Assembly: GCF_000429905.1 (NCBI RefSeq)
Contig: NZ_AUCT01000048.1
Span: 1 to 13,945, forward strand
Direction of reading: 5' to 3'
DNA length: 13,945 nt
DNA from: Desulfatibacillum aliphaticivorans DSM 15576
Lineage (GTDB): Bacteria > Desulfobacterota > Desulfobacteria > Desulfobacterales > Desulfatibacillaceae
Shown: positions 1 through 12,000 of the stretch, in pieces
How the letters are laid out: the number at the start of each line of letters is the position of its first letter
Numbering within the stretch: position 1 is the first letter of the stretch
Notes under the pieces: model-generated
The model's input: the letters and a program-made list of their open reading frames with translations, nothing else
The model's database searches: none
What the model was told of the DNA's origin: nothing
Translations under genes and position numbers: made by a program

Positions 1-3000
1 CCGGCGTTGTTGATATTGCCCGTGGCGTCCAGGGTGATGTCAACGGTCGTGCCGCCCGTGGCATTGATGCTTCCGGCCAAGGCCGTGGCGATATTTCCGC
101 CGTTGGCGTTCAAGTCAACAATTGCAGCGCCGTTCGAGCCTTTGGCGTCAATGTTATCATTGACCGCAATGAACGACCCTGCGATCAATTCCACCGTTGC
201 GTCGGTCTTGGCGTTGGCGTCGATGCTGCCGTTATTGGTTACGGACGTGCTGGCGTCCAGGGTGATGTCCACCGTGGTTGCTGTAGCGCCCGTCGCCGTT
301 CCGGTGATGCTGGCGCCAACCGCCGTGTCGATGGGGCCGCCGTTGGCGTCCAGGTCGATGTCCACGCTGCCGGAGGTAGAGGTCACGGCAATGGCGTCGT
401 TCACGTCGATGGAGCCGGCCGCAGTCATGGACAGGTCCGCGAGACCGGTCCCTGCATCAGCGTCTATGCTGCCGTTGGTTTGAATGTTACCGCCCGCGGT
501 TAGGCCGACAGTGACCGTCGTGCCGCCGGAAGCCGTGATGTCTCCGTTTACTCCGGTGGTAAGATTGCCGGTGACGGCGGTCAGATCCACGGTGGAGAAG
601 CCGTTGGTTCCGATGGCGGAAATGGCCTGGTTAACCGTCAAGGTTGTCTGGCCTTGCAGATCCACAACCGCGTTAGAGGTTCCGGCGGCGCTAATAGCTG
701 CGTTAGTGAGCACCGAGCCTTGGACAGCCGTCGCATAAACGCCCACTCCTCCAGCCGTTGCATCGGCCGTAATGGGCGCCTCAATGTCTATGTCGCCGGT
801 CAACCTGGCGCGCAGGTTGACGGACCCGCTGGAACCGGCGTTGAGGTCAATGGCGCCGTTAATGGTTATGTCGCCTACCACCGGCCCGCCCACGCCCGTG
901 CCGGAATCAATATGAATCCGGGCATGATCGCCGCTGCCGGTCAAGGTTCCGGCCGCCTGCGTAACGATTGAGCCCGTTTGGGTGGAGAGCTTCATATAAG
1001 AGTCTCCGGCCGCGCCTGCGTCCGCTGTGACTGCCGCACCCACGTCGAGATTGCCCGTACCGTGCGCCAAGAGCTGCACATCCACGTCCGTGGTGGCGCT
1101 GCCGGTAATTGTCCCAAGAGTGTCGATGCCCTTGGTGGCATTCAACTTTACATAGGCCGTGGCCCCGCCAATGGCGGAGATGTCGCCGTTTGCGCTGGTG
1201 CTGATGGATCCGGTGGAAACACTCAGGTTGATGTTAGCGTCCGTACCCTGGGCTTTGACCGCTTCGTTAACGGTCAGGTCATGAGCAAGAATGTTGATGG
1301 TAGCATCCGCGGTGGCTGCACCCGTGTTATTGGTGGAAATAGCCTGAACGCCGCTCATGCCAAGCGTGATGTCGCCGATGGTCAGGGCGCCGACATTATC
1401 CACACGCACGGCAGTAGGCCCTGCCACGCCCGTATCGCCTGCATAGGCTTCCAGGTTGTTGATGTTAACGTCCAGAAAGCTGTTGGCGCCTGAGCCGATG
1501 GTGGTTCCGGCGGTCATGACCAGTTCAGGCGCGGTAACGTCGTTGTAGTCCACGGCGTCCGCGTCGTCGATGGAGGTGGAAGCGGTCAGGGTCACACGAT
1601 CGTGAGCCGTGACGGTTTGCAGGGTGATATTACCCGAAGCATTGGTAAGAACCACATTGCCGCTGCCTGCGCTGCCTCCGCCGCTGGCGGTAACCGTCTG
1701 GGCAGCCAGGGTGGCTACTCCCGTTCCAGCCAATCCAGCGCGGATGATGATGTCGCCATCGGCGTCCACTACGTTTTGCAGGACAATGCCGTTGGACTCG
1801 TCAATGACAATGTCTCCGCTGGTGGTGGAGCTTCCAACCAGTGTGGCGATGGTGGTTTCGATGGCCTCGCTCGCGGTTCCGATACTGCCCGCTGCGGTGG
1901 CGGTGAGGGTTCCGTTCGCGGCTACAATGTCGACAGATCCGTCGCCGGCCCCGGCTTCCAGGATGGAGCCTGCAATTGCGGCCAGGTCAACGTCGCCGCC
2001 GGCTTCGATGTAGTCCACATAGATGTTGCCGGCAAGGCTGCCTGCGGTGATGTCCACGTTATCCCCAGCCTTGACGGATGTCGCCAGGATGGAACCCGTG
2101 CCGCCATTGATCAGTGCGGTCACGTCGCCGAGGACGCCTTCCGCCTGCACGTCCGTGAGGGTCAGGTCCGAGTCGGACTGAATCCAGACATTGCCGGCGT
2201 TCCATGCATAACCCTCATGGATTTCCACAGGCGTCCCGCCATTGATGACGTTCAGGAACACGCCGCCGGCGCCGCTGGTGGACTGCACGCCGTTGGCGGC
2301 CCAAATGTCGCATGCGGTAATGTCGATAGCTGCCGCTGTGTTGCTTCCCGTACCTATACCGGAACCCGCTTTAAGAGTTACGCTGCCGGAAGTGACCGTG
2401 ATGTCGGCGGTTGCGTCGCCTGTGCCAGCGCCCGCGCCGCGATCCAGAATCCGGCCGGTGGCCTCCACCTGGGCGTTTCCGGTAGCTGCAATGGCGCCGG
2501 CCAGGATCACGTCTCCGTTTCTAGCGAAAAGATCCACGCTGCCGGAGCTTGCCTGTACGGTTTGGCCCGCAGCGATGGTCAGATCGCCGTTCAAGGCCGC
2601 CAGCCAGATGTTGTCGCTTCCGCCTACGACGAATCCTGCATTCACGGTGTAGTTATCTTCCGCCATATGCAGAATCTGATCGTCGGGTCCGCCGCCGGAG
2701 TTAAAGTTAGGCGGGGCGGCTATAGTAACGTCGCCTGTCTGATAAATCTGGATATTATCTGTTGAATTAAACGAACCGACATTGGCCCACTTGGCGTCCA
2801 CCGCCAGGAAAATGGAGCCGGTTCTGGGGTCGATCGGAGTGTTGGTTCCGATGTAGTAGCCGCTGCCGGCGGAACCAGCGTTAATGGTCAGGTCGTGTCC
2901 CGCAACCACCTGGGTGTAGAAGGGGATGACAGATGGCGCTGCAGCCGATCCGCCGTCTCCGTCGTCCAGCACGTTCTTGTTGGCGTTAATGGTAACGTCA

Positions 3001-6000
3001 TAGCCGCTGACGGCGCCCAAAGTTATGCTGCCGCCGTTGGAATCAATGCTGACTGTTGTGGCGGTGCCGGTTGCTGCCACCACATAGTTGGCGAAAATAT
3101 CACCGCCGGCCTCAATATCTATGGAGCCGGTGCCATTGGTAGCCATCACCTTGCCGGAACCGGCAATCGCCACATCCTGCTCATCGCCCAGGATGATGTC
3201 GTCGGTCTCATTGATGATGACCGAAGAGCCCGTGGCGTACAGGGTGTTGATGGTGGTTTCCAGCCCGCCCGCCGCAGTGCCTATGCCGCCGGAGGCCCAC
3301 ATGTCCAGGAGGCCGTTGGCTGTAATGATATCCACGCCAACATCGCCGGCGCCGATTTCGTTAATGGCGCCGGAGTTGGCCGTCAGGTCGATGTCGCCGT
3401 CAGCCGTCTGAATCACGCCCACCAGGATGTCGCCGGTGAGATTATTGGTGATGCTGATGTCGCCGGAAGTGGTGACCGCCACATCGGTGGCCGTCACATT
3501 GCCGGCGGCTGTGTTGCCCGCGGTGATGACGATGTCTCCCTTGACCGTATCCACATTCGTCAAGGTGATGCCGTCATTTTCGTCAATGTAAATGCCGCCC
3601 GTGCCAGTCACCGAAGCGATCAGAGTGGTTATGTCCGTTTCGATAGGATTGCCCGAGGCGCCTATTCCGTCTTCGGTCGTAATGGTCACGACGGCAGCCG
3701 CGCCTGTGGCTATGATATCCTCGCCGCCGGCGTCGCCTACATCGGCAAGAGCTCCATGCACTGAATAAATATTCACGGCGCTGGCGGTATTATTGGTTGT
3801 AATCAACTGGCCCAAAGTGATGTTTCCGTCTGCGTCCAGGTCGATGATTCCCGCTCCGGCGTTGACCACCGTACCGTTAGCCATGATGATTTGGCCGCCG
3901 TTATCACCCGCTTGGGTGTCAGCGGTTATAGCGACCTCGCCAGCCCCGACGGCGGTGATGTCAGCCGCGGTGTTATTCATGTCCACGGTACGGCCGGCCA
4001 GCAATTCCACATAGGAATTTGCAAAATTACCTGCAGTCAGGGATATGGCGTTGTTCAGGTCGATATCCGTCGTGGCGCCGCCCTGGGTGTCGATGGACAC
4101 GATGCCGGTCGCGGCGAAACTGCCGGTGATGCTTCCATCGATCTGGAAGGTCCCCGCGTTGGAGGTCAGGTCTATATAGCCCGTGCTTCCTGCGGAATCG
4201 CCCGACAAGTCCCCGGTAATAACAACCGAACCGGCAGCGCCCTGGGAGTCCAGGATGATCCTGGACCAGCCTGCGCCGGCCTTGCTTTCGGTGGTAAGGT
4301 CTCCGGTGATGTACATGGCCGGTACGCCGTTTCCGACGTAACCAACGCCCTGGGAGCTGATGTCTATCAGGGATTGCCCTCGCTCGGAAACGGCGTCTAT
4401 CGCTCCGCCGATTCTCACCTGGTCGGCGTTCGTGGCGCCGTTGGCGGTAATCGTTACGCGTGCAGGCCCAAAATTGGAGCCCCCGGTTTCTTCAGCCGCC
4501 GTGGCCGTCAGGGTTCCGCCCGCAGTGGTTTCCAGCCCCTTGGCCACCGTGATGATAATGTCGGCGGACCGGGCGCCGTCTCCGCCGGCCACACTGTCCT
4601 TTCCTGTCGCGACTATCGCCGCCTGGACGGTGGCGTCGCCCTGGCTGGTCAATGTCACCATGGCGTCGCCTTCGTCGGCCAATGCGGAGAGAGCGCCGGA
4701 CACCACCAGAGCGTCGTCCGTCGCGCGTCCGCCCGTTCCGGCCGCGGAAACAGTAAGCGTGGCGTTGCCGCTTGCGGCGTCGGCGGTCACGTTCTGGCTG
4801 ACCAGCACCCGGTTGGCCCCCGCGCCGCCGCCCGTGATGACGACCGTGGCGTTGTTGTCGCCGTCCGCCAGGATGGAGCCCACGCCGGCGCCGATGGACA
4901 CGCCGCCGAGTGACGAGTTAATGGCCACTGTCGCATCCGTGCCGTTTTTCGTGTCGGAATCGGCTTGTATATCCACGGCGCCGTGGGCGGTGATGTTTCC
5001 CGTGGAGAAAATGTTCACTGCGGCAAGCCCGGTTCCGCCGTCGGCGTAAATGTCCGCATTGCTTTGCAAGCTAATGGCGCCGGTGATGCGCGCTCCGCCG
5101 GTGCCGATATTAACGTAGGCGTTAACGCCCGTGCTGGTGGCCGCGTCCGCCGTAATCTGAGTATTCACGGTAACGCCGGCGCCTGCAAGGATATTAACCC
5201 GAGCGGTCCCGGTGGTTCCGGCTTGAGCGGTCAGGTTGCCCGTCGTGTCCAGGGTTACGCTTTGGCCGGCGTCCACGGTAATGGTTGCATCGCCGTTGGC
5301 GTCCGTGGCGGACACAGCGGCGTCAATATTCACGCTTCCCGAGGCGGAGACTATGACACTGGCGGTATTGACGCCCGTTGCGTACAATTTTCCGTCAATA
5401 TCAGCGCCGCCTGCTGAGGTGATCCACGTCCTGCCCACATTGCCGCCGGATACGGCTTTCACCGTGCCGTCAATATTTATGGTAGAGGCTCCGTCCGAAG
5501 TGTCCAGGGTGACTGTAGCCCCGTTGCCGGTTCCCGAGCCCAGGATTTGATCGCCTGTTCCAAGAGAAATGCCGCCGGTTCCGGCTGCGTCTATATCAAC
5601 GGAGGCCAAACTGCCGTACGCCCTGACATCATTGTCCAGAGTCACGTCGCCGCCTGCGTTGAGCACAACGCCCCCTACAGGGCCGATGCTGCCGACGCTT
5701 CCGGCGCTGATGCCCGCACCATTGGAACCAAGGGAAATGTCTCCTCCGGTGGAATCGACCTTAACGTAAGCCGGGGCGGTGTTGCTTTTGGATAGGACAA
5801 CATTGTCCAGGGAAACGTCGCCCACTGCGTCAATGTCAATGGATCCCGGCGCGCCTGTCGCGATAACCTGCAGGGAAGCCGTGGAGCCCATGGATACGGT
5901 CGTGCCCGCGTCGATGTCTATGACCGTCGAGCCGCCGGTGGCAACCACATCGTTATTGATGTCCACGGAGCCCAACACCGCCTCCAAACTGATGTCAGTG

Positions 6001-9000
6001 GGGGTGTTTGCTGTGGATGTAGCGGAAACACCGGAGCCGTTGGACCCGATGGATATGTTTCCGGCCGTGGATTTCACAGTGATGGTGGCCGGATTGACAG
6101 CCGTAACGTCCACGTCGTTGTTCAGCGTGACGTCGCCCTGAGCGAGAATATCTATCGAGCCCACGGAGGCGGAAGTTACCGCCAGGGACCCGGAGGAGCC
6201 CACGGTGACCGTGGTTCCGGCGTCTATGTCAATATAGGATACGCTGCCGCCGGAGGCTTGCACGGAGTTATCGAGATCCACGGAGCCATTAGCGTCCAGT
6301 TCGATCTTGGCCGGAGCTCCGCCGCCCGCCGTTGCGGAAATGCCTGTTCCGTTGGTTCCCAGGGTGATATTTCCTGACGTGGAGTCCACGTACACATAGG
6401 CAGGGCCGCCGCCTGTGGCCGCAACCACGTTATCCAGGGCCACCGTGCCCTTGGCGTCAATATCTATTGTTCCGGTGCCGCCGCCTGCATTCGAAATAAT
6501 GCTTGCAGCCGCGCCCATGGTGACGCCGGCGTCGGAGTCGATGTCCACCAGAGCCACTGCACCGGAAGCGTAAACGGCCTTGTTAATGCTGATTGCGCCG
6601 CCCGTGCCGGCTCCCGTGGCCGTGTCCAGCCAGACCTGAGAGACTGCGCCGGTGGCGCCTACACCGGTCTCCGCCCCGGTTCCGAGGGTGATGCCAGCCG
6701 CGCCGTCGGCGCGCACGTAAACGTCTGCGTTTGAGCCGTCAGCAAATACGTCCTCGTTCAGGGAGACATTACCGCCCGCATTGACATTGATGGAGCCTAC
6801 GGCCGAGCCGTTCGCTCTCAGGCCATTGCCCGAGTCGTTCAACGTGACGTTTGTTCCGGCGTCAATGTCAATCACTGCAACGGCGGCGGTGGCGGAAACC
6901 GTATCGCTGATGGTCACGGCGCCTGCCGTGGCGTTCAGGATGACGTTCGCGGTTCCAAACGCGCCTGCGGTGATCCCGTTTTCAGGACCTGCGAGGATTG
7001 TTATGCCGGTGGCGCCGTCAGCCGTAACGGAGATGCTGCCAAACCCCGCGCCGTTGGCGTCTACGTCTTCGTTCAAGCTGACATTGCCGGTTGTATCAAT
7101 GGTGATGGTCGCTACGGAGCCGGTGGTCATGAGGCCGCTGCCGAGATCGTTCAGGGTGACGTCGCCGCCCGCTATAATGTCGATATCCGCGGTGTTTGAA
7201 CCGTCCGCCTTGATCGTGTCGCTTATGGATACGGTCGTTCCGGCGTTGATGTCCACGGAGCCCTTGGCGCCGCCGTCAGCGTATATACTGCCGCTGTTGG
7301 TGATGGTCACGCTAGTGTTGGCGTCGATGTCCACATAGGCGGTGGTTCCGGTAGCCGCAAGAGCCCCATCGACGGTAACCGTCCCAGCAACCGCGTTCAG
7401 GTTGATGTCCGCCATGTCGCCCGCGCCGGAGCCGGCGTCGGCCGTTATACCGACGCCGCTGGAACCGGCGGCGATGTTACCGGTCACCGAGTCCACGTTC
7501 ACGTAGGCGTTGCCGGAGGTGCTTCTTGCAGTCACCGTTCCAAACAGATCAACATTGCCGTTGGCGTCGATGTCTATAGAGCCCAGGTTCGCCCCGCCTG
7601 CGTAAGCCAGGATGCGGCCGCTGGAGCCCATGAACACGGCGTCCGCCGCGTCGATATCCACCGTGGCCGCGCCTGTGCCGGTCAGGGCGTCGCCCGCCTG
7701 CACCTTGCCGTCGATGGTCACGTCGGCCGCTGCATCCGTACCGGCGTTCAGGACGATTTTGGACAGGACCGCGCCAGGGCCTGTGGCGTCCGCCGTTACG
7801 GAGCCGGAAGAGCCTACGGTGATGCCTGCAGCGCCGGTTGTGGCGATGGACACGAAAGCATTCACAGACCCGGTGGCCGCAACGTTGCCGACCCCCGTCG
7901 ATCCCACAACCACGCTGGCCGCGTTGATGGTGACGGAGCCGGTCTTGGAAGCGGCGTTGATGGAGCCGCCGCCGTCCACGGTCACAACGCCCGCGGCGTT
8001 GATGTCTACAATGTCCTTGAAGCCTGCGCCGCCTGCTGCGGCGATTGTTCCGCCGGTGCCCACGGTAACGTCAACGGCGTTGACCGTGACGATGGCGCCG
8101 GTGGCGATGGCGCCGGTGGTTCCGGCTGTCGCCTTGATGCTGCCGCCGTCCACGTCAACATCGCCGTCCGCGGTAATGGTGATGGAGGCGGTGTCGCCTG
8201 CGCCGCCGCCGGCCGTGCCGGAAAGCGCGCCGGAAACATTCACGTTTCCAAAGGATCCCGTACCAGGAGCCACATCATCATCGGCGGTTACGACAATAGA
8301 GACGTCCGCCGTGGAATTAACAACAAACTTGCCGTCGATGTTCACGGAGCCTTCGCCGGCATTGGCGCCGGCTGCGACATTAACCAGGGCGTTCCCGCCC
8401 GTGGCCGACACGGCAATATCGGAAGTTGCCGCTCCCGAACCCACCGTGACGTCGCCGTCCGCGGCGATGTCCAAGGTGGCGATTCCAGCGGTGGAGGTCA
8501 CCTGAATGGCGCCAAGGGCGGTTCCGCCCGAAGCGGTGACATCGCCTGCGGCGTCAATGTCCACAGATCCTATAACGCCGACGGCCTTGACTCCGGCTTC
8601 GCCGTTGATAATCACATCATTTCCTGCACTTGCGTCCAGGATGATTGTGGAACTGCCGCCGCCGGAAGCCAGTACGTGGCTGCCCACGGTCAGATCGCCC
8701 GTCGCTCCGCCGTCAACCGTCAGGGTGACGGAGGCATTGTAGGCGCCGAGAGTTGTGGCGTCCACCAACTCGGTAAGAGTCAGGGAATCGGCGGTGATTT
8801 CCACGGTTGCGTTGGCTTGAAAAACATTCAATGCGGCTCCAACATGCACGCCTGTTCCGGCGGTTCCGCCGATTTCCAGGGCGCCGCTGTTGTCCAGGTA
8901 CAATCCTGCCGCAACGTTATCCCCTGTTGCGTTATCCGAACCGAAATGAGCGGTCAGGGTGTTAACGTCCGTCATCAAGACGGCGTTTGGAGCAGAACCG

Positions 9001-12000
9001 CCAATGCTGTCCTGGGCTTCCATGTGCAGGTAGTCCGCCGTGATTTCCACGGCCGCATTGGCCGTAGTACTGACAATGCTGCCGCCGCCCGCTTTTAACG
9101 TCGCGTCATCATCGGAAACCAGGGAGCCGGAAGCGCCGAACTTAATGCTTCCGGACGCAGCTTGAATAGCGATGTCGTTGGCGCCTACCGTGCCGGTGTC
9201 GTAGTCCGATTGCACCGAGGTGATTATAACGTCATTCCCGGCGCCGGTCGCATTTACGGTAATATTGCCGTCAAAGGTCTTGACGTCCACCAGGGTCATG
9301 TCTTCCACGCTGCCTGTAATGGATATATTTCCGCTGCCTTGGGCGTCGGCTGAAACTTCCAGGCCGTTAGTGTTGACCACGTCGTTGAGGTAGATGCCGC
9401 CGGAGCCGTCGCTTTTGGCGTTTACCACGTCGCCGTCCAGATCAATGGCGCCGCCCGCCCCTGCGCTGCCGATGGCGCCGTTGCCTCCGGCCCCGCCGGC
9501 CGTAAGGATGATTGAACCGCCGGTCGCTCCGTTGCCTGCAAAAACATCGGCGGCTGCCGTGCCGTTGCCGTCAACAATGTCGCCTTCCGCGTACAGTTCC
9601 ACATTGCCCGTGGAAGCGCCCGCCGCTGCATTCAGGGTAATATTGCCGCCATTCAGGGCGACCAGAGCCAGGTTGTCCTGTAAGGTGTCCAGGGCGCTTC
9701 CAACTGTAATATCGCCCCAGGCGCCAATCAGAATTTCATAACCACTCTGTCCGCCATTGGGGACTGTTTTCAATGAACCAATGGACCCGTCATTAAAAAT
9801 CTGGATGTTGCCGCTGGAATTCAGATTCAGAACAGGACCGGAGTCAATATCCACCGCCTTCCAGATGTTGGCCGGGGTATTGAAGATGTCCAGCGAGGAC
9901 GTCCAGCCGATATGGCCGTTGGTGGCCGTCAGGTTGACGGAGCCGCCAGCGTCGATTTCCGTATACGTGGCGAACGCGCCGCCGTCGCCGTCATCAAAAA
10001 TGTTTTGATTGGCGGTGATATTCACGTCGCCGCCGGCGAGGCCCGCCGTAATGGCGCCCACCGTGACGTCGCCGGTATTGGACGTCAGGAAAATGTCGGC
10101 GTTGCCGGCGCCGCCCGTGGCGTCGATATTATAAGCATAGATGTCGCCCTGGGCCGTGATGTCCACGACCGTGCCGGTTCCGCCGTCGGCGCGGATGATT
10201 CCCGCCCCCGGAACTGCCACAGCCTGGGTGTCGCCCAGGATGATGTCGTCGGTTTCAATGATAGCCACCACAGAGCCGGAGGCGTACAGGGTGTCAATCT
10301 GGGTTTCAATTTCCCCGCCGCCCGTGGCGCCGATAGAGGTCGCGGCATTGATTTCGGTGATGGCGCCCACCTCATTGGCAATGATGTCATCACCGCCGGA
10401 GCCGCCGCCGTCAATGACGCCGCCAGTGGTGGAGTCGATGGTGACGACCGTTGCGCCGCCAAGGCCGGTGATCAACTGGCCTATGGTGATGTTTCCGTTG
10501 GCGTTCAGATCGATTGAGCCTGAAGAACCAGCGTTGATTCTTGCACCGTTGGCCATGGTGATGGCGCCTGCCGCAGCATCCACCCGGACATAGCTGCTGG
10601 CGCCGCCGTTCAGATCGATATCGGCAGAACCGGTAAAGCCGACATTCTGTCCGGCCAGAACTTCCACAAAAGAGCCCGTGCCGCTGCCGGTCAATGAAAT
10701 GGCGCCGCTTAGGTTAATGTCCGCCGCGCCGCCGCCCTGGGTATTGAGAGTCACGCTGCCCGTCGTGGTCGAGGAGCCTGTGATGTCGCCCAGAAGATTT
10801 ATGTCGCCCTGCGTCGTTTGAATCAGAACGGAATCCGTGCCGTTGACGCCGAGGCTTGAAACGTCAATGGCGCCGTCAATATAAGCCGAGCCGCCTGCAG
10901 TGGTGACGCCTATCTGCACGCCGGCATTAGCCATACCCAAAGTGGCGGCGCTGAGATCGCCCGCGACACGCAAAGCCGCTGTGCCAGACCCGCCGGCGCC
11001 GTTTCCGCGTGCCGATATGTCGATGATTGCGTTTCCGAGGGCTGCATCGGCGGTCACATTGCCGCCGACCACAACACGGTCTACGCCGGTTCCGTTGCCG
11101 ACGATGGTCACGGCGGCGTTTCCGCTGTTGGAGCCGCCGTTAACATCGGCTGTGACGGTTCCCGCCGCCGTGGTGGTGAGGTTATCGCCGGCCGTCAAGG
11201 TGACGGACGCGTCAAAGGAGCCGGTTCCCGTGGTGGTCGCCAATATGGTGTCGGCGGCGCTCAAGTCGGTTCCCGCAGTCAGGTTGATGGTTGCATCGCC
11301 TGACGTGGCGTCGGCTTTCACGCCGTTTACGTCATTGACAACCGCCAGGGAGCCCGCCGCTGAAATATCAATAGTGACGTCGCCCACGGCGGTGGCCACC
11401 ACGCCCGTCATGATGCCGCCGATCACGCCGCCCAAGGTCAGGTCGTCGAAATCGACTATATAGGCGGAGTTTGAAGATCCGCCATTGATATCGTTTCTGA
11501 TTAAAAGCTCCAGGTTGTCAGCATCGACTTCCAATACGTTAACGCCGCTTCCGCCGATGTTGCCCCTCACGTCCAAGGCCAAACGGGGAGCGGTGATTTC
11601 GTTATTGACGCCCGTGGCGCCGTCGGAAACGATGTTTACGCCGGCCCTGATAAAAACATAGTCGTCGCCGACCAATGTGCCGCCGGCATTAAAAATAACG
11701 CTGCCTGACGTGGCGACGATATTAATGTCAGCTGAGCCTGCGAGGTTCACATCCGATTGAACATCGTCAATGGAAATGTTTCCTAAGTCGGAAGTAATAA
11801 AAATGCCGCCTGTCTGGGTGTCGACGTCAGACAGATTCAGTCCGTCCGCTTCCACAACCCTGACGTCTCCAACCCCAGCGCTGGCGTCCAGGTCCGCGAC
11901 TTGGGTTCTGATCTCGTTGTTCAAAGCGCCGATAGACGCAAACGCCGTCAACGTGGCGTTTGTGCCTTGAACCTCTACACCGGTGTTGGCGCCGCTGACA

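Larger units (their letters stand above)
1340..2490 (-). repeat. Super-repeat copy 2 (about 385 residues of the giant protein)
   Basis: This matches copy 1 segment for segment: LKAGSGIG, AAAIDITACDIWAANG, VWIQS, LTLTDV (2148-2165), the ET module (1779-1889), YNDVTAPEL (1521-1544) and NNLEAYA, then LTIGDITLG. Anchor-to-anchor offsets to copy 1 are 10,059, 10,047, 10,050, 10,059 and 10,059 nt, all multiples of three. It contains the only cysteine I found (2310-2312), where copy 1 has threonine. It overlaps the C-terminal edge of block A. Confidence 0.75.
2450..4870 (-). repeat. Paralogous block A (longer copy)
   Basis: N to C landmarks are NVTADAASGNA (4791), AMYITGDL (4317), SITGSF (4131), SYVELLAG (4011), MANGTVVNAG, IIDLDADGNITLGQLIT (ending 3798), two successive IG-ET modules (3561-3668 and 3180-3287), ETDDIILGD, TINANKNVLDDGDGG (2949) and DNIQIY (2757). 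Compared with block B it carries about 400 extra nt between 4320 and 4790 and about 380 extra nt that include the additional ET module. Six of the protein's roughly 13 tryptophans fall between 2184 and 3299, in and next to this block. Confidence 0.75.
9580..11110 (-). repeat. Paralogous block B (shorter copy)
   Basis: N to C landmarks are NVTADAALGNA (around 11058), ALRVAGDLSA (10974), GDITGSS (10785), FVEVLAG (10668), MANGARINAG, SIDLNANGNITIGQLIT (ending 10467), an IG-ET module ending ETDDIILGD (10230), ITANQNIFDDGDGG (9978), and GNIQIF (about 9807). The block lies directly C-terminal of super-repeat copy 1. Every landmark has a counterpart in block A in the same order. It is about 0.8 kb shorter than block A because two internal segments of roughly 380-400 nt are absent. 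Confidence 0.75.

Noticed and set aside
1374..1376. Internal gene boundaries, start codons or a frameshift somewhere in the window
   Set aside because: The same frame carries the same style of strand repeats at both edges and throughout, with no stop. In-frame ATG codons are scattered and none is preceded by an intergenic gap.
2949..2966. RTX-type GGxGxDxxx calcium repeats
   Set aside because: DDGDGG occurs singly and does not form the tandem nonapeptide array that defines RTX proteins.
7612..8505. Pro/Ala/Thr/Ser/Val-rich plus-strand frames (7612-8505, 6781-7338, 7-483, 4360-5049)
   Set aside because: Their composition is what results from reading GGC/GCC/GTC-rich sense codons off-frame on the opposite strand. 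They overlap the continuous minus-strand frame completely.
10085..10462. Short minus-strand frames in another register (also 1922-2107, 6224-6460, 8006-8239 and 9422-9631)
   Set aside because: They lie one frame away from the uninterrupted giant frame and show no repeat logic, so they are shadows.
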